A DNA stretch of 64,000 nt from Coleofasciculus sp. FACHB-1120 (GTDB taxonomy: Bacteria; Cyanobacteriota; Cyanobacteriia; Cyanobacteriales; FACHB-T130): the NCBI RefSeq assembly GCF_014698845.1, contig NZ_JACJTV010000003.1:310001-374000 (forward strand), read 5' to 3'. Shown piece by piece: positions 1 to 9,100 of the stretch. The notes under the pieces were generated by a model that saw nothing but the letters and a program-made list of their open reading frames with translations, had not been told where the DNA came from and did not search any database. A program made the translations under genes and the position numbers. Each line of letters opens with the position of its first letter. Position 1 is the first letter of the stretch.

Positions 1-1
1 A

Positions 2-1120
2 ATTATTGATGTTCGCTCACCGAGCGAATTCGCTGAAGATCGGATACCCGGTGCGATTAATCTGCCTGTACTGGATGACGAGGAACGCGCTAAAGTCGGA
101 ACGCTCTACAAACAAGTTTGTCCTTTCACCGCCCGTAAACTAGGCGCTGCTTTAGTCGCTCAAAATATTTCCCGTCACCTCACTCATCACTTTGCTGAAA
201 AAGACAAAGACTATCATCCCCTTGTCTACTGCTGGCGGGGAGGACAGCGTTCTAACAGTTTTGCGACCGTCTTGAGTCAAATTGGTTGGCAAGTGACTGT
301 CCTCCAAGGTGGCTACAAAACCTATCGTTCCTTGGTACGCGAGCAACTGCAAGACCTACCAGAACGCTTTACCTTCCGGATATTATCTGGAATGACCGGC
401 AGCGGGAAAACCCACATTTTGCGCCGTCTGGCTGAGTTTGGGATTCAGATGCTGGATCTGGAAGGTTTGGCAAACCATCGCGGTTCTCTTCTGGGTGAAG
501 AGTGGGAGAGTGGGAGCCAAGGCGCGGAGAAGCAGCTTGTCGCGATCGCACCTAGAGCTGAGGGACGATCGCCAATAACCCATGCCCAGCCTCAGCCATC
601 CCAAAAACACTTTGAATCCCTGCTACTGCAACAGTTGCAAAGCCTCGATCCCAACTTTCCCGTATGGGTGGAAGCGGAGAGTAATAAGATTGGGCGCATT
701 TATGTGCCCCCATCTCTCTGGCAGCAAATGAAACAAGCGAGCTGTGTGGAAATTGAGATGCCTGTAGAAGCCAGAATTCAGTGGCTTTTGCAGGAATATC
801 CTCACTTAATCGCCCACCCAGAGGTTTTAAAAGCGAAGCTGCACAGGCTTAAATCCCGCTATGGCTGGGAAAAACTCCACGAATGGTACCAGCTCATTGA
901 TGCTGGCCAGTGGGAAAAATTGGTGAGAGACTTGCTAGAGTGCCACTACGATCCGAGCTACAACCACGCTATCCGCCGCTGTTTTCCTAATTTAGAGCGG
1001 GTGGTTTCCCTGGCGGATTTATCGGATGCCAGTGTAGATGCTTTGGTCAAAATTTTAGATTTTCAAGCAGGTTCTACCGGCGAACAACCAGAATCTATCT
1101 GTTGCTCAACCCCAGCCTAA
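2..1120 (+). CDS. mnmH: tRNA 2-selenouridine synthase (5' truncated)
   Basis: Open from base 2 with no start in the window, so the N-terminus lies upstream. MnmH (SelU) replaces sulfur by selenium in the wobble 2-thiouridine of certain tRNAs, through a geranylated intermediate. The first part is a rhodanese domain (IIDVRSPSEF near the window start) with the catalytic-Cys loop YCWRGGQRS. A P-loop, GMTGSGKT, follows around base 390, and the rest matches the C-terminal ATPase-like half of the family. An ATG at 272 is internal, since the reading frame and the rhodanese homology continue upstream of it. The identification is firm; only the missing start limits it. Confidence 0.9.
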   Translation: MIDVRSPSEFAEDRIPGAINLPVLDDEERAKVGTLYKQVCPFTARKLGAALVAQNISRHLTHHFAEKDKDYHPLVYCWRGGQRSNSFATVLSQIGWQVTVLQGGYKTYRSLVREQLQDLPERFTFRILSGMTGSGKTHILRRLAEFGIQMLDLEGLANHRGSLLGEEWESGSQGAEKQLVAIAPRAEGRSPITHAQPQPSQKHFESLLLQQLQSLDPNFPVWVEAESNKIGRIYVPPSLWQQMKQASCVEIEMPVEARIQWLLQEYPHLIAHPEVLKAKLHRLKSRYGWEKLHEWYQLIDAGQWEKLVRDLLECHYDPSYNHAIRRCFPNLERVVSLADLSDASVDALVKILDFQAGSTGEQPESICCSTPA

Positions 1121-1299
1121 TTATCCAAAATTTAAAATACGGAAGCCTCATTAGATGCTCTAAATTGTTCTGACATCGATGGGGCTAAGGACGCAGTTAG
1201 GAGGTATCTTGCAGTCCAAGTTATCCGCAGAAATTTCCACAAGCTATGACTCTTAATAAGTTCTTAAGAAGCTATCCATCAGTTATTCGCCATTTGCCC

Positions 1300-2397
1300 T
1301 TAGCTTTTGTCTTTTTGAAGCTCTCTAAGGGCGGAAGTCGCTCTCTGAGAGCCTTCCTTCTGACCTTGACGCTGATAAAGGTCGCGGGCTTGCTCAAAAG
1401 CAGCGATCGCTTCGGGTACCCTTTCTCGCTTTCTCAACGCCACGCCTAGATTGTAGTGGGCTTTTGCATTTTCCGGCGACATTTCTATCAGTCGTCGATA
1501 GGCAACAATTGCCATTAAGTAGTCCTGCTGCTTCAGCAAAATATCAGCGATCGCTGTTTGAGCTTCCACGAGATCAGGTTTGATCTTCACTGCCTGTTGA
1601 TAAGCCTTTAAGGCATCATCCAGATTATTCCCAGTTTGCAAAATTTTGCCAATCTGGAGGTTAATCTGAGCATTGCGAGGTTCGATCTTGGCTGCCCGTT
1701 CTAAAGCCGCCATCCCAGCCGTGACGTTGCCTTGCTTCATGTAAGCGTCTCCCAAGTTCAACTGTACGCCGCTGTCATTTGGGGCGAGAGCAACAGCCTG
1801 CTGGAGCGCTTGAATAGCTTCTGCGGGACGCCCCTGTTTTAGGAGGGCGGAGCCGATAAATTCATAAGCTTGTAAATTTTTTGGATCGAGCTTGAGGGCA
1901 GTTTCATAGGCTTGCATCGCGCCTTGATAATCTTTCAGACGCTGTAATACCACCCCTAATCCTAGATAGGCATTCAGGTTCTTGTTGTTGAGCTTGGCAG
2001 CACGCTGGTAGGCGGTTGCCGCACTGTCATTGTCTCCAAGATTCGCGAGAGTGTAACCCAAAGCATACTGAAAATCAGCATTCTTGGGTTCGAGGGTGAC
2101 AGCCTGTTGATAAGCTTTAGCGGCTTCTCGGTAGTTGCCCTGAACTGCTTGTAAATAGCCGATGGCGGAGAAGATGCGGGCATTTTCGCGATCGAGAGCC
2201 ACAGCTTGTTGATAAACTGCCAAGGCTCTGGCAATATCTCCCGCATCCACCAACTTACGCCCCTGCCGCAGCAGTTCGCTCACCTGCTGTTGATTGCCTT
2301 GGGCTACCAGTGGAGCCGCTTGGACAACTGGCATTTTGATGGTAGCGATCGCTGGCACTAACAAGAGACTGGCTACTAATAAAGTCTGTTTTTGCAC
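1300..2397 (-). CDS. secreted tetratricopeptide-repeat protein
   Basis: A 365-residue protein. Residues 1-27 look like a signal peptide (MQKQTLLVASLLLVPAIA, then VQAA). From about residue 40 to 350 there are roughly nine 34-residue TPR units with the usual A..Y..A...P spacing, for example YQQAVALDRENARIFSAIGY. TPR proteins of this type are scaffolds for protein complexes in the periplasm or at membranes, and nothing here identifies a partner. The C-terminus is basic (ALRELQKDKS). It stands alone, converging with mnmH, with about 180 bp between their stop codons. TPR architecture is certain; function is unknown. Confidence 0.85.
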   Translation of the reverse strand: MQKQTLLVASLLLVPAIATIKMPVVQAAPLVAQGNQQQVSELLRQGRKLVDAGDIARALAVYQQAVALDRENARIFSAIGYLQAVQGNYREAAKAYQQAVTLEPKNADFQYALGYTLANLGDNDSAATAYQRAAKLNNKNLNAYLGLGVVLQRLKDYQGAMQAYETALKLDPKNLQAYEFIGSALLKQGRPAEAIQALQQAVALAPNDSGVQLNLGDAYMKQGNVTAGMAALERAAKIEPRNAQINLQIGKILQTGNNLDDALKAYQQAVKIKPDLVEAQTAIADILLKQQDYLMAIVAYRRLIEMSPENAKAHYNLGVALRKRERVPEAIAAFEQARDLYQRQGQKEGSQRATSALRELQKDKS

Positions 2398-2948
2398 GGT
2401 CGATTTATCTTGAGTTTCTACAATGGCTCAGTGTTTCTATTCCGGAAGCATGAATCCAGAATGGCTAAACACAACAGAGGGATGGGCTTTACCTCGTCAT
2501 ATACCCCAATTTTGCCTACAAAGAAATTTTTGACGAGGACAGTTAATGATTGTAACAACAACTGATGTCCTTCATAAAGCTGTGTTAAGAGCGTTTTTAG
2601 CAATTGTCATCGCTGAAGTCGTCTAGAGTCGTCATGCCCTGCAAGATTCTTAACGGGTATTTTTGCAGGGATTTCGGATATTAGGGGCGTATGGAGTCGC
2701 TGACGAGTCTGGCTTTTTATTGACGTGCGCTGCTACCGAAGCCGCCATAAAGCTCAAGTAATTTGTTAATGATTGCGATCGCGCTTCTTATTTTCAACTA
2801 AAAAGAACACTTATTTCTAGAGATAGATAACCGGATTCTTCCTACTGGCAGATATACCCATAAAAATCCCAGTATAAAGTATAACTCAAGGGTGAAAGTT
2901 AGAAAAAAGTAGCTCTATAAAAAATAAAAGTAGGAAGGGCGGTGAGCG
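2398..2948. other. 551-bp intergenic region
   Basis: Lies between the divergent TPR and membrane-protein genes and should hold both promoters. An 8-bp inverted repeat CCCTGCAA/TTGCAGGG (2637-2644, 2663-2670) could form a hairpin with an 18-nt loop. One HIP1-type site is present near 2780. Short open frames here have no recognisable products. The GGAAGG just before 2949 is a plausible ribosome binding site. Confidence 0.5.
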
Positions 2949-3569
2949 ATGTCATACACAAATCGAGAAGACAGGGTTGTTGTTGAGCCAACTGGTGGCA
3001 ATCAAATTGTTGAATACCACGATCGTGTAAGGTGGGGTCCCATTTTCGCCGGTATTGTCACAGCTTTAGCTTCTCAGCTAATTTTAAGTGCGTTAGGGGC
3101 TGCAATTGGTGCTACGAATATTTCCGGTTCCGGCGCACCGAGAACCTATGCGGATGACGTTGGCAGAGCAGTTGGAATTTGGTCAATTATCTCTTTGTTC
3201 CTTTCTCTTTTGATTGGTAGTTGGGTGGCAGCTCGTGCTAGTGGCCCGATGAACCGGAATACGGCAATGTTAAATGGAGCCATTCTGTGGGCAACTACTT
3301 TGGCATTGAGTTCCTGGTTATTGGCAAGTGGAATATCGGGTACATTCGGCATTTTGGGAGCTAATGCTGGAGAAATCGCCAATCAAGTACAACAGGGTGC
3401 GGTAAATGTACCCAACAACCCGCCTAATGTAACAGCTCAGCAAGCTCGTGATATTGCAGGTGCAACGGCGAAGGCAGGTTGGTCGTTTACAATCGGTTCT
3501 CTATTAGGTTTAGCGGCATCGTTGATCGGCTCATCTATAGGTGCCCGGACTCCTAGACATTACACATAA
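2949..3569 (+). CDS. conserved small membrane protein
   Basis: A 206-residue protein with about four hydrophobic segments, near residues 30-50, 75-95, 108-128 and 178-198, rich in Gly and Ala with small-residue packing (ALGAAIGA, SLIGSSIGA). The first ~28 residues are polar. A loop of about 50 residues with an NVPNNPPNV stretch sits before the last helix. This resembles uncharacterised cyanobacterial inner-membrane proteins sometimes seen with stress genes. I cannot assign a Pfam family or a function. A GGAAGG ribosome site precedes the ATG and a hairpin terminator follows, so it is probably a single-gene transcript. Confidence 0.75.
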   Translation: MSYTNREDRVVVEPTGGNQIVEYHDRVRWGPIFAGIVTALASQLILSALGAAIGATNISGSGAPRTYADDVGRAVGIWSIISLFLSLLIGSWVAARASGPMNRNTAMLNGAILWATTLALSSWLLASGISGTFGILGANAGEIANQVQQGAVNVPNNPPNVTAQQARDIAGATAKAGWSFTIGSLLGLAASLIGSSIGARTPRHYT

Positions 3570-3621
3570 GAATCGCTGACTCAAAAATCAAATTCTCAGG
3601 CTTATTTTAGCCAACGCTTAA

Positions 3622-3646
3622 AACACCTTTTCAAGGTGTTTTTTTT
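3622..3646 (+). terminator. rho-independent terminator
   Basis: Stem AACACCTT/AAGGTGTT closed by a very short loop and followed by an unbroken run of eight T. It lies 52 bp past the stop of the membrane-protein gene and ahead of the convergent PEBP gene. Confidence 0.85.
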
Positions 3647-3672
3647 GCAGATAAATTGTGAAATAAGGCAAA

Positions 3673-4131
3673 TTATCGCTGGCGGCTATAGCGTCCAATA
3701 AGTTCTGCTGCTGCCAAAATATGACCATTCATTGCCGCTTCTACCTTGTTTTTAGTGGCACCTGCTGCTAGATTTAATAGTCGATCTAGTGCGTAGAGTT
3801 TGAAAAAGTACCGATGCGTACCACTAGGCGGACAAAGGCCACCATAACCTAAATTGCCAAAATCATTTTTACCTTGGACGCCCCCTTCCGCTAGGTTTGC
3901 TTCACTGGGAATGCCTCCAGGTAGATGGCGAATTTCAGGTGGAAGATCGTAGAGAACCCAATGGACAAAAATGTCTCCAGGCGCATCCGGATCGTCAACG
4001 ATCAAAGCGAGGCTCTGAGTCCCCTCTGGCGGGGAATTCCAGCTAAGAGAGGGGGAAATGTTTGAGCCGTCGCAGGTGTATTTAGACGGAATTACACTGT
4101 TTTCAGTAAAAGCCGTACTCTCAAGTTTCAT
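3673..4131 (-). CDS. YbhB/YbcL-type PEBP family protein
   Basis: A 152-residue protein of the phosphatidylethanolamine-binding / Raf-kinase-inhibitor-like family, at the usual length for bacterial members. The ligand-pocket motifs are present: DDPDAPGDIFVHWVLY near residues 46-62 and CPPSGTHRYFFKLYALD near 100-115. Bacterial YbhB/YbcL proteins have no settled physiological role, and no signal peptide is seen here, so it is probably cytoplasmic. It starts at the ATG complementary to 4129-4131 and is divergent from the carotenoid oxygenase gene. The family call is strong; the function is open. Confidence 0.9.
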   Translation of the reverse strand: MKLESTAFTENSVIPSKYTCDGSNISPSLSWNSPPEGTQSLALIVDDPDAPGDIFVHWVLYDLPPEIRHLPGGIPSEANLAEGGVQGKNDFGNLGYGGLCPPSGTHRYFFKLYALDRLLNLAAGATKNKVEAAMNGHILAAAELIGRYSRQR

Positions 4132-4523
4132 CGTCTTTAGTGTCAGCGAATGACGATTGATAGGGGGTGATTGGCGAATCGTCCTTACTTGCAGAAGTCT
4201 AAGCGCTAAGCGATAGTCTTGCTAATGCCAGTAGATTAGCGTTTTGGCACAGGAAAATTCTTCAACCAATAGGCTTAGCCAGAGAAATATTTTGCGATTT
4301 ACTGGTAGTCAATCATGATTGCTTTAGATGATTTAGGGTAAAAGTTGTTTGTATTCATCCATATAGAGATAGAGAAGGATGCGATCGCATCTTTCCCTAA
4401 ACTTGGCGAATCCACCCCAACCACTTCATCTGGCTTGTTTCCACAACCACAGTGTGAGACGCGATCGCGATCGCTCAATCAAAATAAATAAATATAGATA
4501 AGACAATCGATTCAGCACAACGC
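4132..4523. promoter_or_regulatory. 392-bp divergent promoter region
   Basis: Separates the divergent PEBP and carotenoid oxygenase genes and must carry both promoters. It contains HIP1-type sites (around 4380 and 4463) and an AT-rich stretch just before the carotenoid oxygenase ATG. No strong -35/-10 pair or clear operator stood out by eye. Confidence 0.4.
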
Positions 4524-5921
4524 ATGACCACAACCGCAGTCAATCCCTATCTAGATGGCAATTTTGCCCCAGTACGGGAAGAAATCACACCCACCAATCT
4601 GAAAGTAATCGGCGAACTACCTCCCGATTTATCCGGGATGTTTGTGCGGAATGGCCCCAATCCTCAATTCCCACCTATCGGCAACTATCACTGGTTTGAT
4701 GGGGACGGAATGTTGCATGGAGTGCGAATAAATAACGGCAAAGCTCAATATCGCAACCGTTATATCCGGACGCGGGGATTTAATATTGAGCGGGAAGCAG
4801 GTAAGGCGATTTGGACGGGTTTGATGGAACCGTCACGAGGTAACAATCCCTACAACTTTCCTAAAAATACCGCTAACACGGCTCTAGTGTGGCACGATGG
4901 ACGACTGCTGGCGCTTTGGGAAGGAGGCGAACCTCACGCGATCGAGGTTCCCAGCTTAGAGACATCAGGCGCTTACACTTACGATGGCAAACTAGTTTCT
5001 GCCTTTACCGCCCATCCGAAGGTAGACGCTGAAACGGGAGAGATGATGTTCTTCGGCTACTCGTTTGCTCCTCCGTACCTAAAATACAGCGTTGTTTCAG
5101 CAAAGGGTGAGCTGTTGCGGACAGTTCCCATCGACTTGCCAATGGGAGTGATGATGCACGATTTTGCCATCACCGAACACTACACGATCTTTATGGATCT
5201 GCCGCTAACTTTTAGCATGGTACGAATGCATCAGGGTAAACCAGCGTTGATGTTTGAACGCGATCGCCCTAGTCGTTTCGGGATTGTCCCCCGTCATGGC
5301 GATAACAGCAACATTCGTTGGTTTGAAAGTCCCCCCTGCTACGTCTTCCATACTCTCAATGCCTACGAGGAGGGAGATGAAGTGGTGCTTGTTGCCTGTC
5401 GCATGAGTTCCACCAGTGTTTTAACGACTGATATGACACCCGGCGAAAATGAGGGAGACGCGGGTCGTTTGTACCAATGGCGCTTTAACCTCAGCACGGG
5501 TAAGGTAAAAGAGGAAATGCTGGACGATGCGCCATCAGATTTCCCCCGTCTGAACGAACAGCGAATGGGACGACCGATGCGCTACGGTTATACCGCAAAG
5601 ATGGCAAATAATCCGATGCCTCTGTTTGAAGGGGTCATCAAGTATGACTTTAATCATGGTAAGTCCGAAACTCACGAATTCGGATGCGGACGCTATGGTG
5701 GCGAAGCGGTATTTGTTCCTCATCCCGATGCGACTGCTGAGGATGACGGTTGGCTGATGACTTTTGTCCACGATGATGAGGTAGACACTTCGGAACTGGT
5801 GGTCGTAAATGCCCAAAACATGACATCGGAACCAGTGGCGCGTGTCCTCATCCCCCAGCGGGTGCCTTACGGGTTCCACGGTGCATGGGTTTCTGAGGAA
5901 CAGTTAAGCGCTTCTGTCTAA
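4524..5921 (+). CDS. carotenoid oxygenase (RPE65/CCD family)
   Basis: A 465-residue non-haem iron dioxygenase that cleaves a double bond of carotenoids or apocarotenoids to aldehydes or ketones. The four iron-ligand histidines of the seven-bladed propeller are all present: His164 (TAHPKVD), His212 (MHDFAIT), His276 (FHTLNAYEEGDE) and His452 (FHGAWV). N-terminal family motifs FVRNGPNPQF and YHWFDGDGML are also intact. Length fits cyanobacterial apocarotenoid or carotenoid cleavage enzymes. No signal peptide is seen. Which substrate and which bond are cut cannot be read from the sequence. A second, longer relative lies at 12349-14448. Confidence 0.92.
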   Translation: MTTTAVNPYLDGNFAPVREEITPTNLKVIGELPPDLSGMFVRNGPNPQFPPIGNYHWFDGDGMLHGVRINNGKAQYRNRYIRTRGFNIEREAGKAIWTGLMEPSRGNNPYNFPKNTANTALVWHDGRLLALWEGGEPHAIEVPSLETSGAYTYDGKLVSAFTAHPKVDAETGEMMFFGYSFAPPYLKYSVVSAKGELLRTVPIDLPMGVMMHDFAITEHYTIFMDLPLTFSMVRMHQGKPALMFERDRPSRFGIVPRHGDNSNIRWFESPPCYVFHTLNAYEEGDEVVLVACRMSSTSVLTTDMTPGENEGDAGRLYQWRFNLSTGKVKEEMLDDAPSDFPRLNEQRMGRPMRYGYTAKMANNPMPLFEGVIKYDFNHGKSETHEFGCGRYGGEAVFVPHPDATAEDDGWLMTFVHDDEVDTSELVVVNAQNMTSEPVARVLIPQRVPYGFHGAWVSEEQLSASV

Positions 5922-6157
5922 TTTGTAGTGAGATGCGATCGCATTCTTGAAATCGTCAAAGATGCGATCGCTACAACTAAAACCACCCTAAGCTCCAGGC
6001 ATCGCAATATGGTACAAAACTAGCAATCGATACCGCGCCAGCTATCAAATGAGGAACGCTGCTGTGAGAACGAGGGATTAACCCCTAACGGTTGTAAAGT
6101 GCGATCGCTCTGTTGATATTGCATCCTGGATATTCCGACAAACTGCATTGGCAATGG

Positions 6158-9100
6158 TTACTGACTTATCGGCATCTCAATGATAAATTCAGTACCAAGA
6201 CCTGAAGAAGAAACACAACTGAGCTTTCCATTGTGTTTGTCTACCACGATCTGGTAGCTAATCGATAATCCCAAACCAGTACCAGAACCTACAGGCTTGG
6301 TTGTAAAAAATGGGTCAAATATTTTCTTTTTTACATCCTCAGTCATTCCCGATCCATTGTCAGCAATTCTAATTCTGGCTAAATTTGAAGAAGCCATTTC
6401 TGTGTAAATACTAATAGTAGGCTTTTTATCAGATTCTTCTCCAGAGTTTCTTATTTCCTCTAAAGCATCAATTGCATTACTTAGAAGATTCATAAATACC
6501 TGATTTAGCTCAGAAGCGTAACAAAAAATTCGTGGCAGTTGACCGTACTCTTTGATTACTTCAATACCAGAATGCAAACTATCTTTCTTGAGCCGATGCT
6601 GCAAAATCAGCAAAGTAGATTCGATGCCCTCATGGATATCAACTGGTTTCATTTCAGCTTGATCCAGCCGTGAAAAATTCCGCAAGCTAAGGACAATATC
6701 TCTGATGCGCTCTGCCCCTACTTTCATGGAATCAAAAAGTTTTTGCAAGTCTTCTACCACAAAATCCAACTCGATTTCTGACATCGCCTTCTGAATCGCA
6801 GGTGTAGGATTTTGATACTCCTGCTGATAGACGCCAATCAAAGCAAGCAGGTCTTGGATATAGTTATTGGCATAGTCAATATTGCCATAGATAAAGTTGA
6901 CAGGGTTATTAATTTCGTGAGCAATTCCAGCAATCATCTGTCCCAAACTAGACATCTTTTCAGTTTGAATGAGTTGGGATTGAGTTTGTTGTAGTTCGCG
7001 TAAAGTCAATTCTAACTTTTTCGCTTGTTCTCTCAATTGTGCTTCTGATTGTTGTTGTGCCAACTCGGCTAGCTTGCGGTCGGTAATATCCAGCGCCGTC
7101 CCTAACAACTTAGTCACCTTCCCAGAAGCATTGGAAATAGGTTGCCCCTTGACAAAAATATATCTAATAGAAGTATCTGGGCGAAAAATCCGCAATTCTA
7201 ACTCATAAGCTTTTCCTCTTTCAATCGCTAGGTCTACTGCCTCTAACCACACATTGACGTCATCTGGATGAAACAGTTTTCGATGTTCCCTAAAAGTAGG
7301 TTCAGGTTGTTCGGGGTGGAGGCCAAAGATTCGGAATAGTTCATCGCTCCAGTTAATTTCATAGGTTTCTATATCAAATTGCCAGCTACCTAAATGTGCC
7401 AGTCTTTGAGCCTCTGCAAGCCTAGCTTCTTTTTGTTTTAGTTCTCGCGTGCGCTCCTGTACTCGCTGTTCTAAAGTACGCGAATAATCTTCTAGCTGCT
7501 CGTTAGCTGTAGCTAAATTAGTGTAAAGTAGGGCATTTTCTAGAGAAATAGCAGCTTGAGAAGACAACAGTTTTAGTACTTCCATCCGATTATGAGTAAA
7601 TACACCAACCGCTAAATTATTTTCCAAATAAAGAATAGCAATAAGTCTGCCGCTGTTAATAATAGGAATACATAAGAGGGATTTCAATTGCTGCTTTTTA
7701 ATATAAATATCTTGGGTAAATGTTCCCTCGTAGGCTGCATTTTGCAAAACCACGCTAGAGCGAGCTCTGGCCACATAATTAATCACTGTTACGGGCAAAT
7801 CTTGGCTGGTCTCAAGCGGAATAGATTGTTGTACGATTACTTCCGGCGAATCTATTAATGCAGCAGCTTCAATCAACAGACTTCCATTCTTTGGTAATAT
7901 GAGAAAGCCTTTAATCGCTCCTGCATTCTCAATAGATACTTTCATTAAAGAAGCAAGTAACTTATCCAGCACGATTTCTCCGGAAATCGCCAAAGATGCT
8001 TTCATTACGGTGGCTAAATCCAGCACTGAAACTTCACCACTGGTAGTCATTTTTGAAGTGGTGGCAGTATCTTCACTCAAGCTTGTAGCTGTTAATGACC
8101 TCTGGGAAATTAAGTAGGGATATTCTGTTTCTAATTTTTGGAATTTTGCTGTTGCTCCCCAGCGAACATAGCCATAATATGCTTCACTAATATGATCTCT
8201 AGCGATTTTCTCTCTTCCCAGAGCTAAATAAAATTCAGCCGCCCGTTCATAAGCTAGCGCTTCTTCTTGGATATACCCTTGAATTCTTGCTCCATTTATT
8301 GCTCGGTCATAATACTCCATTGCTTTGAGCGTTTGACTGGAGACTCGGTAAATCTCTGCCTGCACTAACTCATATTTATGTTGATAATTTGTAGGGGCAT
8401 GAGTTGCCCATTGCTGCATTTTTTCCTGATTTTCCGCCACACTAGCCATGTATTCCTGTTGCTGTGTGGCTGTAAGGTTGGGATACTTGGCAAGGAGGGC
8501 TAAAGAATAGTAAAAATTATATTCAACAAATACTATCAGAGCTGTGATAGGTTGAGTATACTGTGATGCTAACCTAGCATTTTCTATAGCTTGGTCGTAA
8601 TCTTTAAACAAATACGCAAGCATAGATTTATAAAAATATACAGCAAAAACAGATTGTAAATTATTAGTTTCAATTAAATAGGGTAGCATTTCTGCTTCAT
8701 TAAAATATTTACCTGACAAGCGAGATTTTTCAGTTGATTCATCAAGTAGATTTGAAACAACTTGTCCACCTATGCTGGAATAGTAGAACTGAAATTCTTT
8801 TTTAAATTTGCCGATCATTTCAATGTATTTAGCTTGTTTATGCGTAACACTTTCTAGATACTCGCCAACGAAAAAGGAATGTTCGCAGTAAAACAGAGCC
8901 GAATGACAAGCAAATTCTATATCACCGACTTCCAGCCCGCTTTGAATTGATTGCTGCAATAATTCTATTGTTTCCCTAGTATGCTCTTTCCAATGCAGAA
9001 TACAAGCACCATAGCTGCTGTAGATTTTCGATTTAATTTCTTTGGCATAGAGCTTATCTAATAGATGAAAAGCTAGTTTGCCAAATTTATATCCGGAATC

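Noticed and set aside
1246-1449. Plus-strand frame opposite the 3' end of the TPR gene
   Set aside because: It lies opposite a well-supported gene, and its product has no recognisable features.
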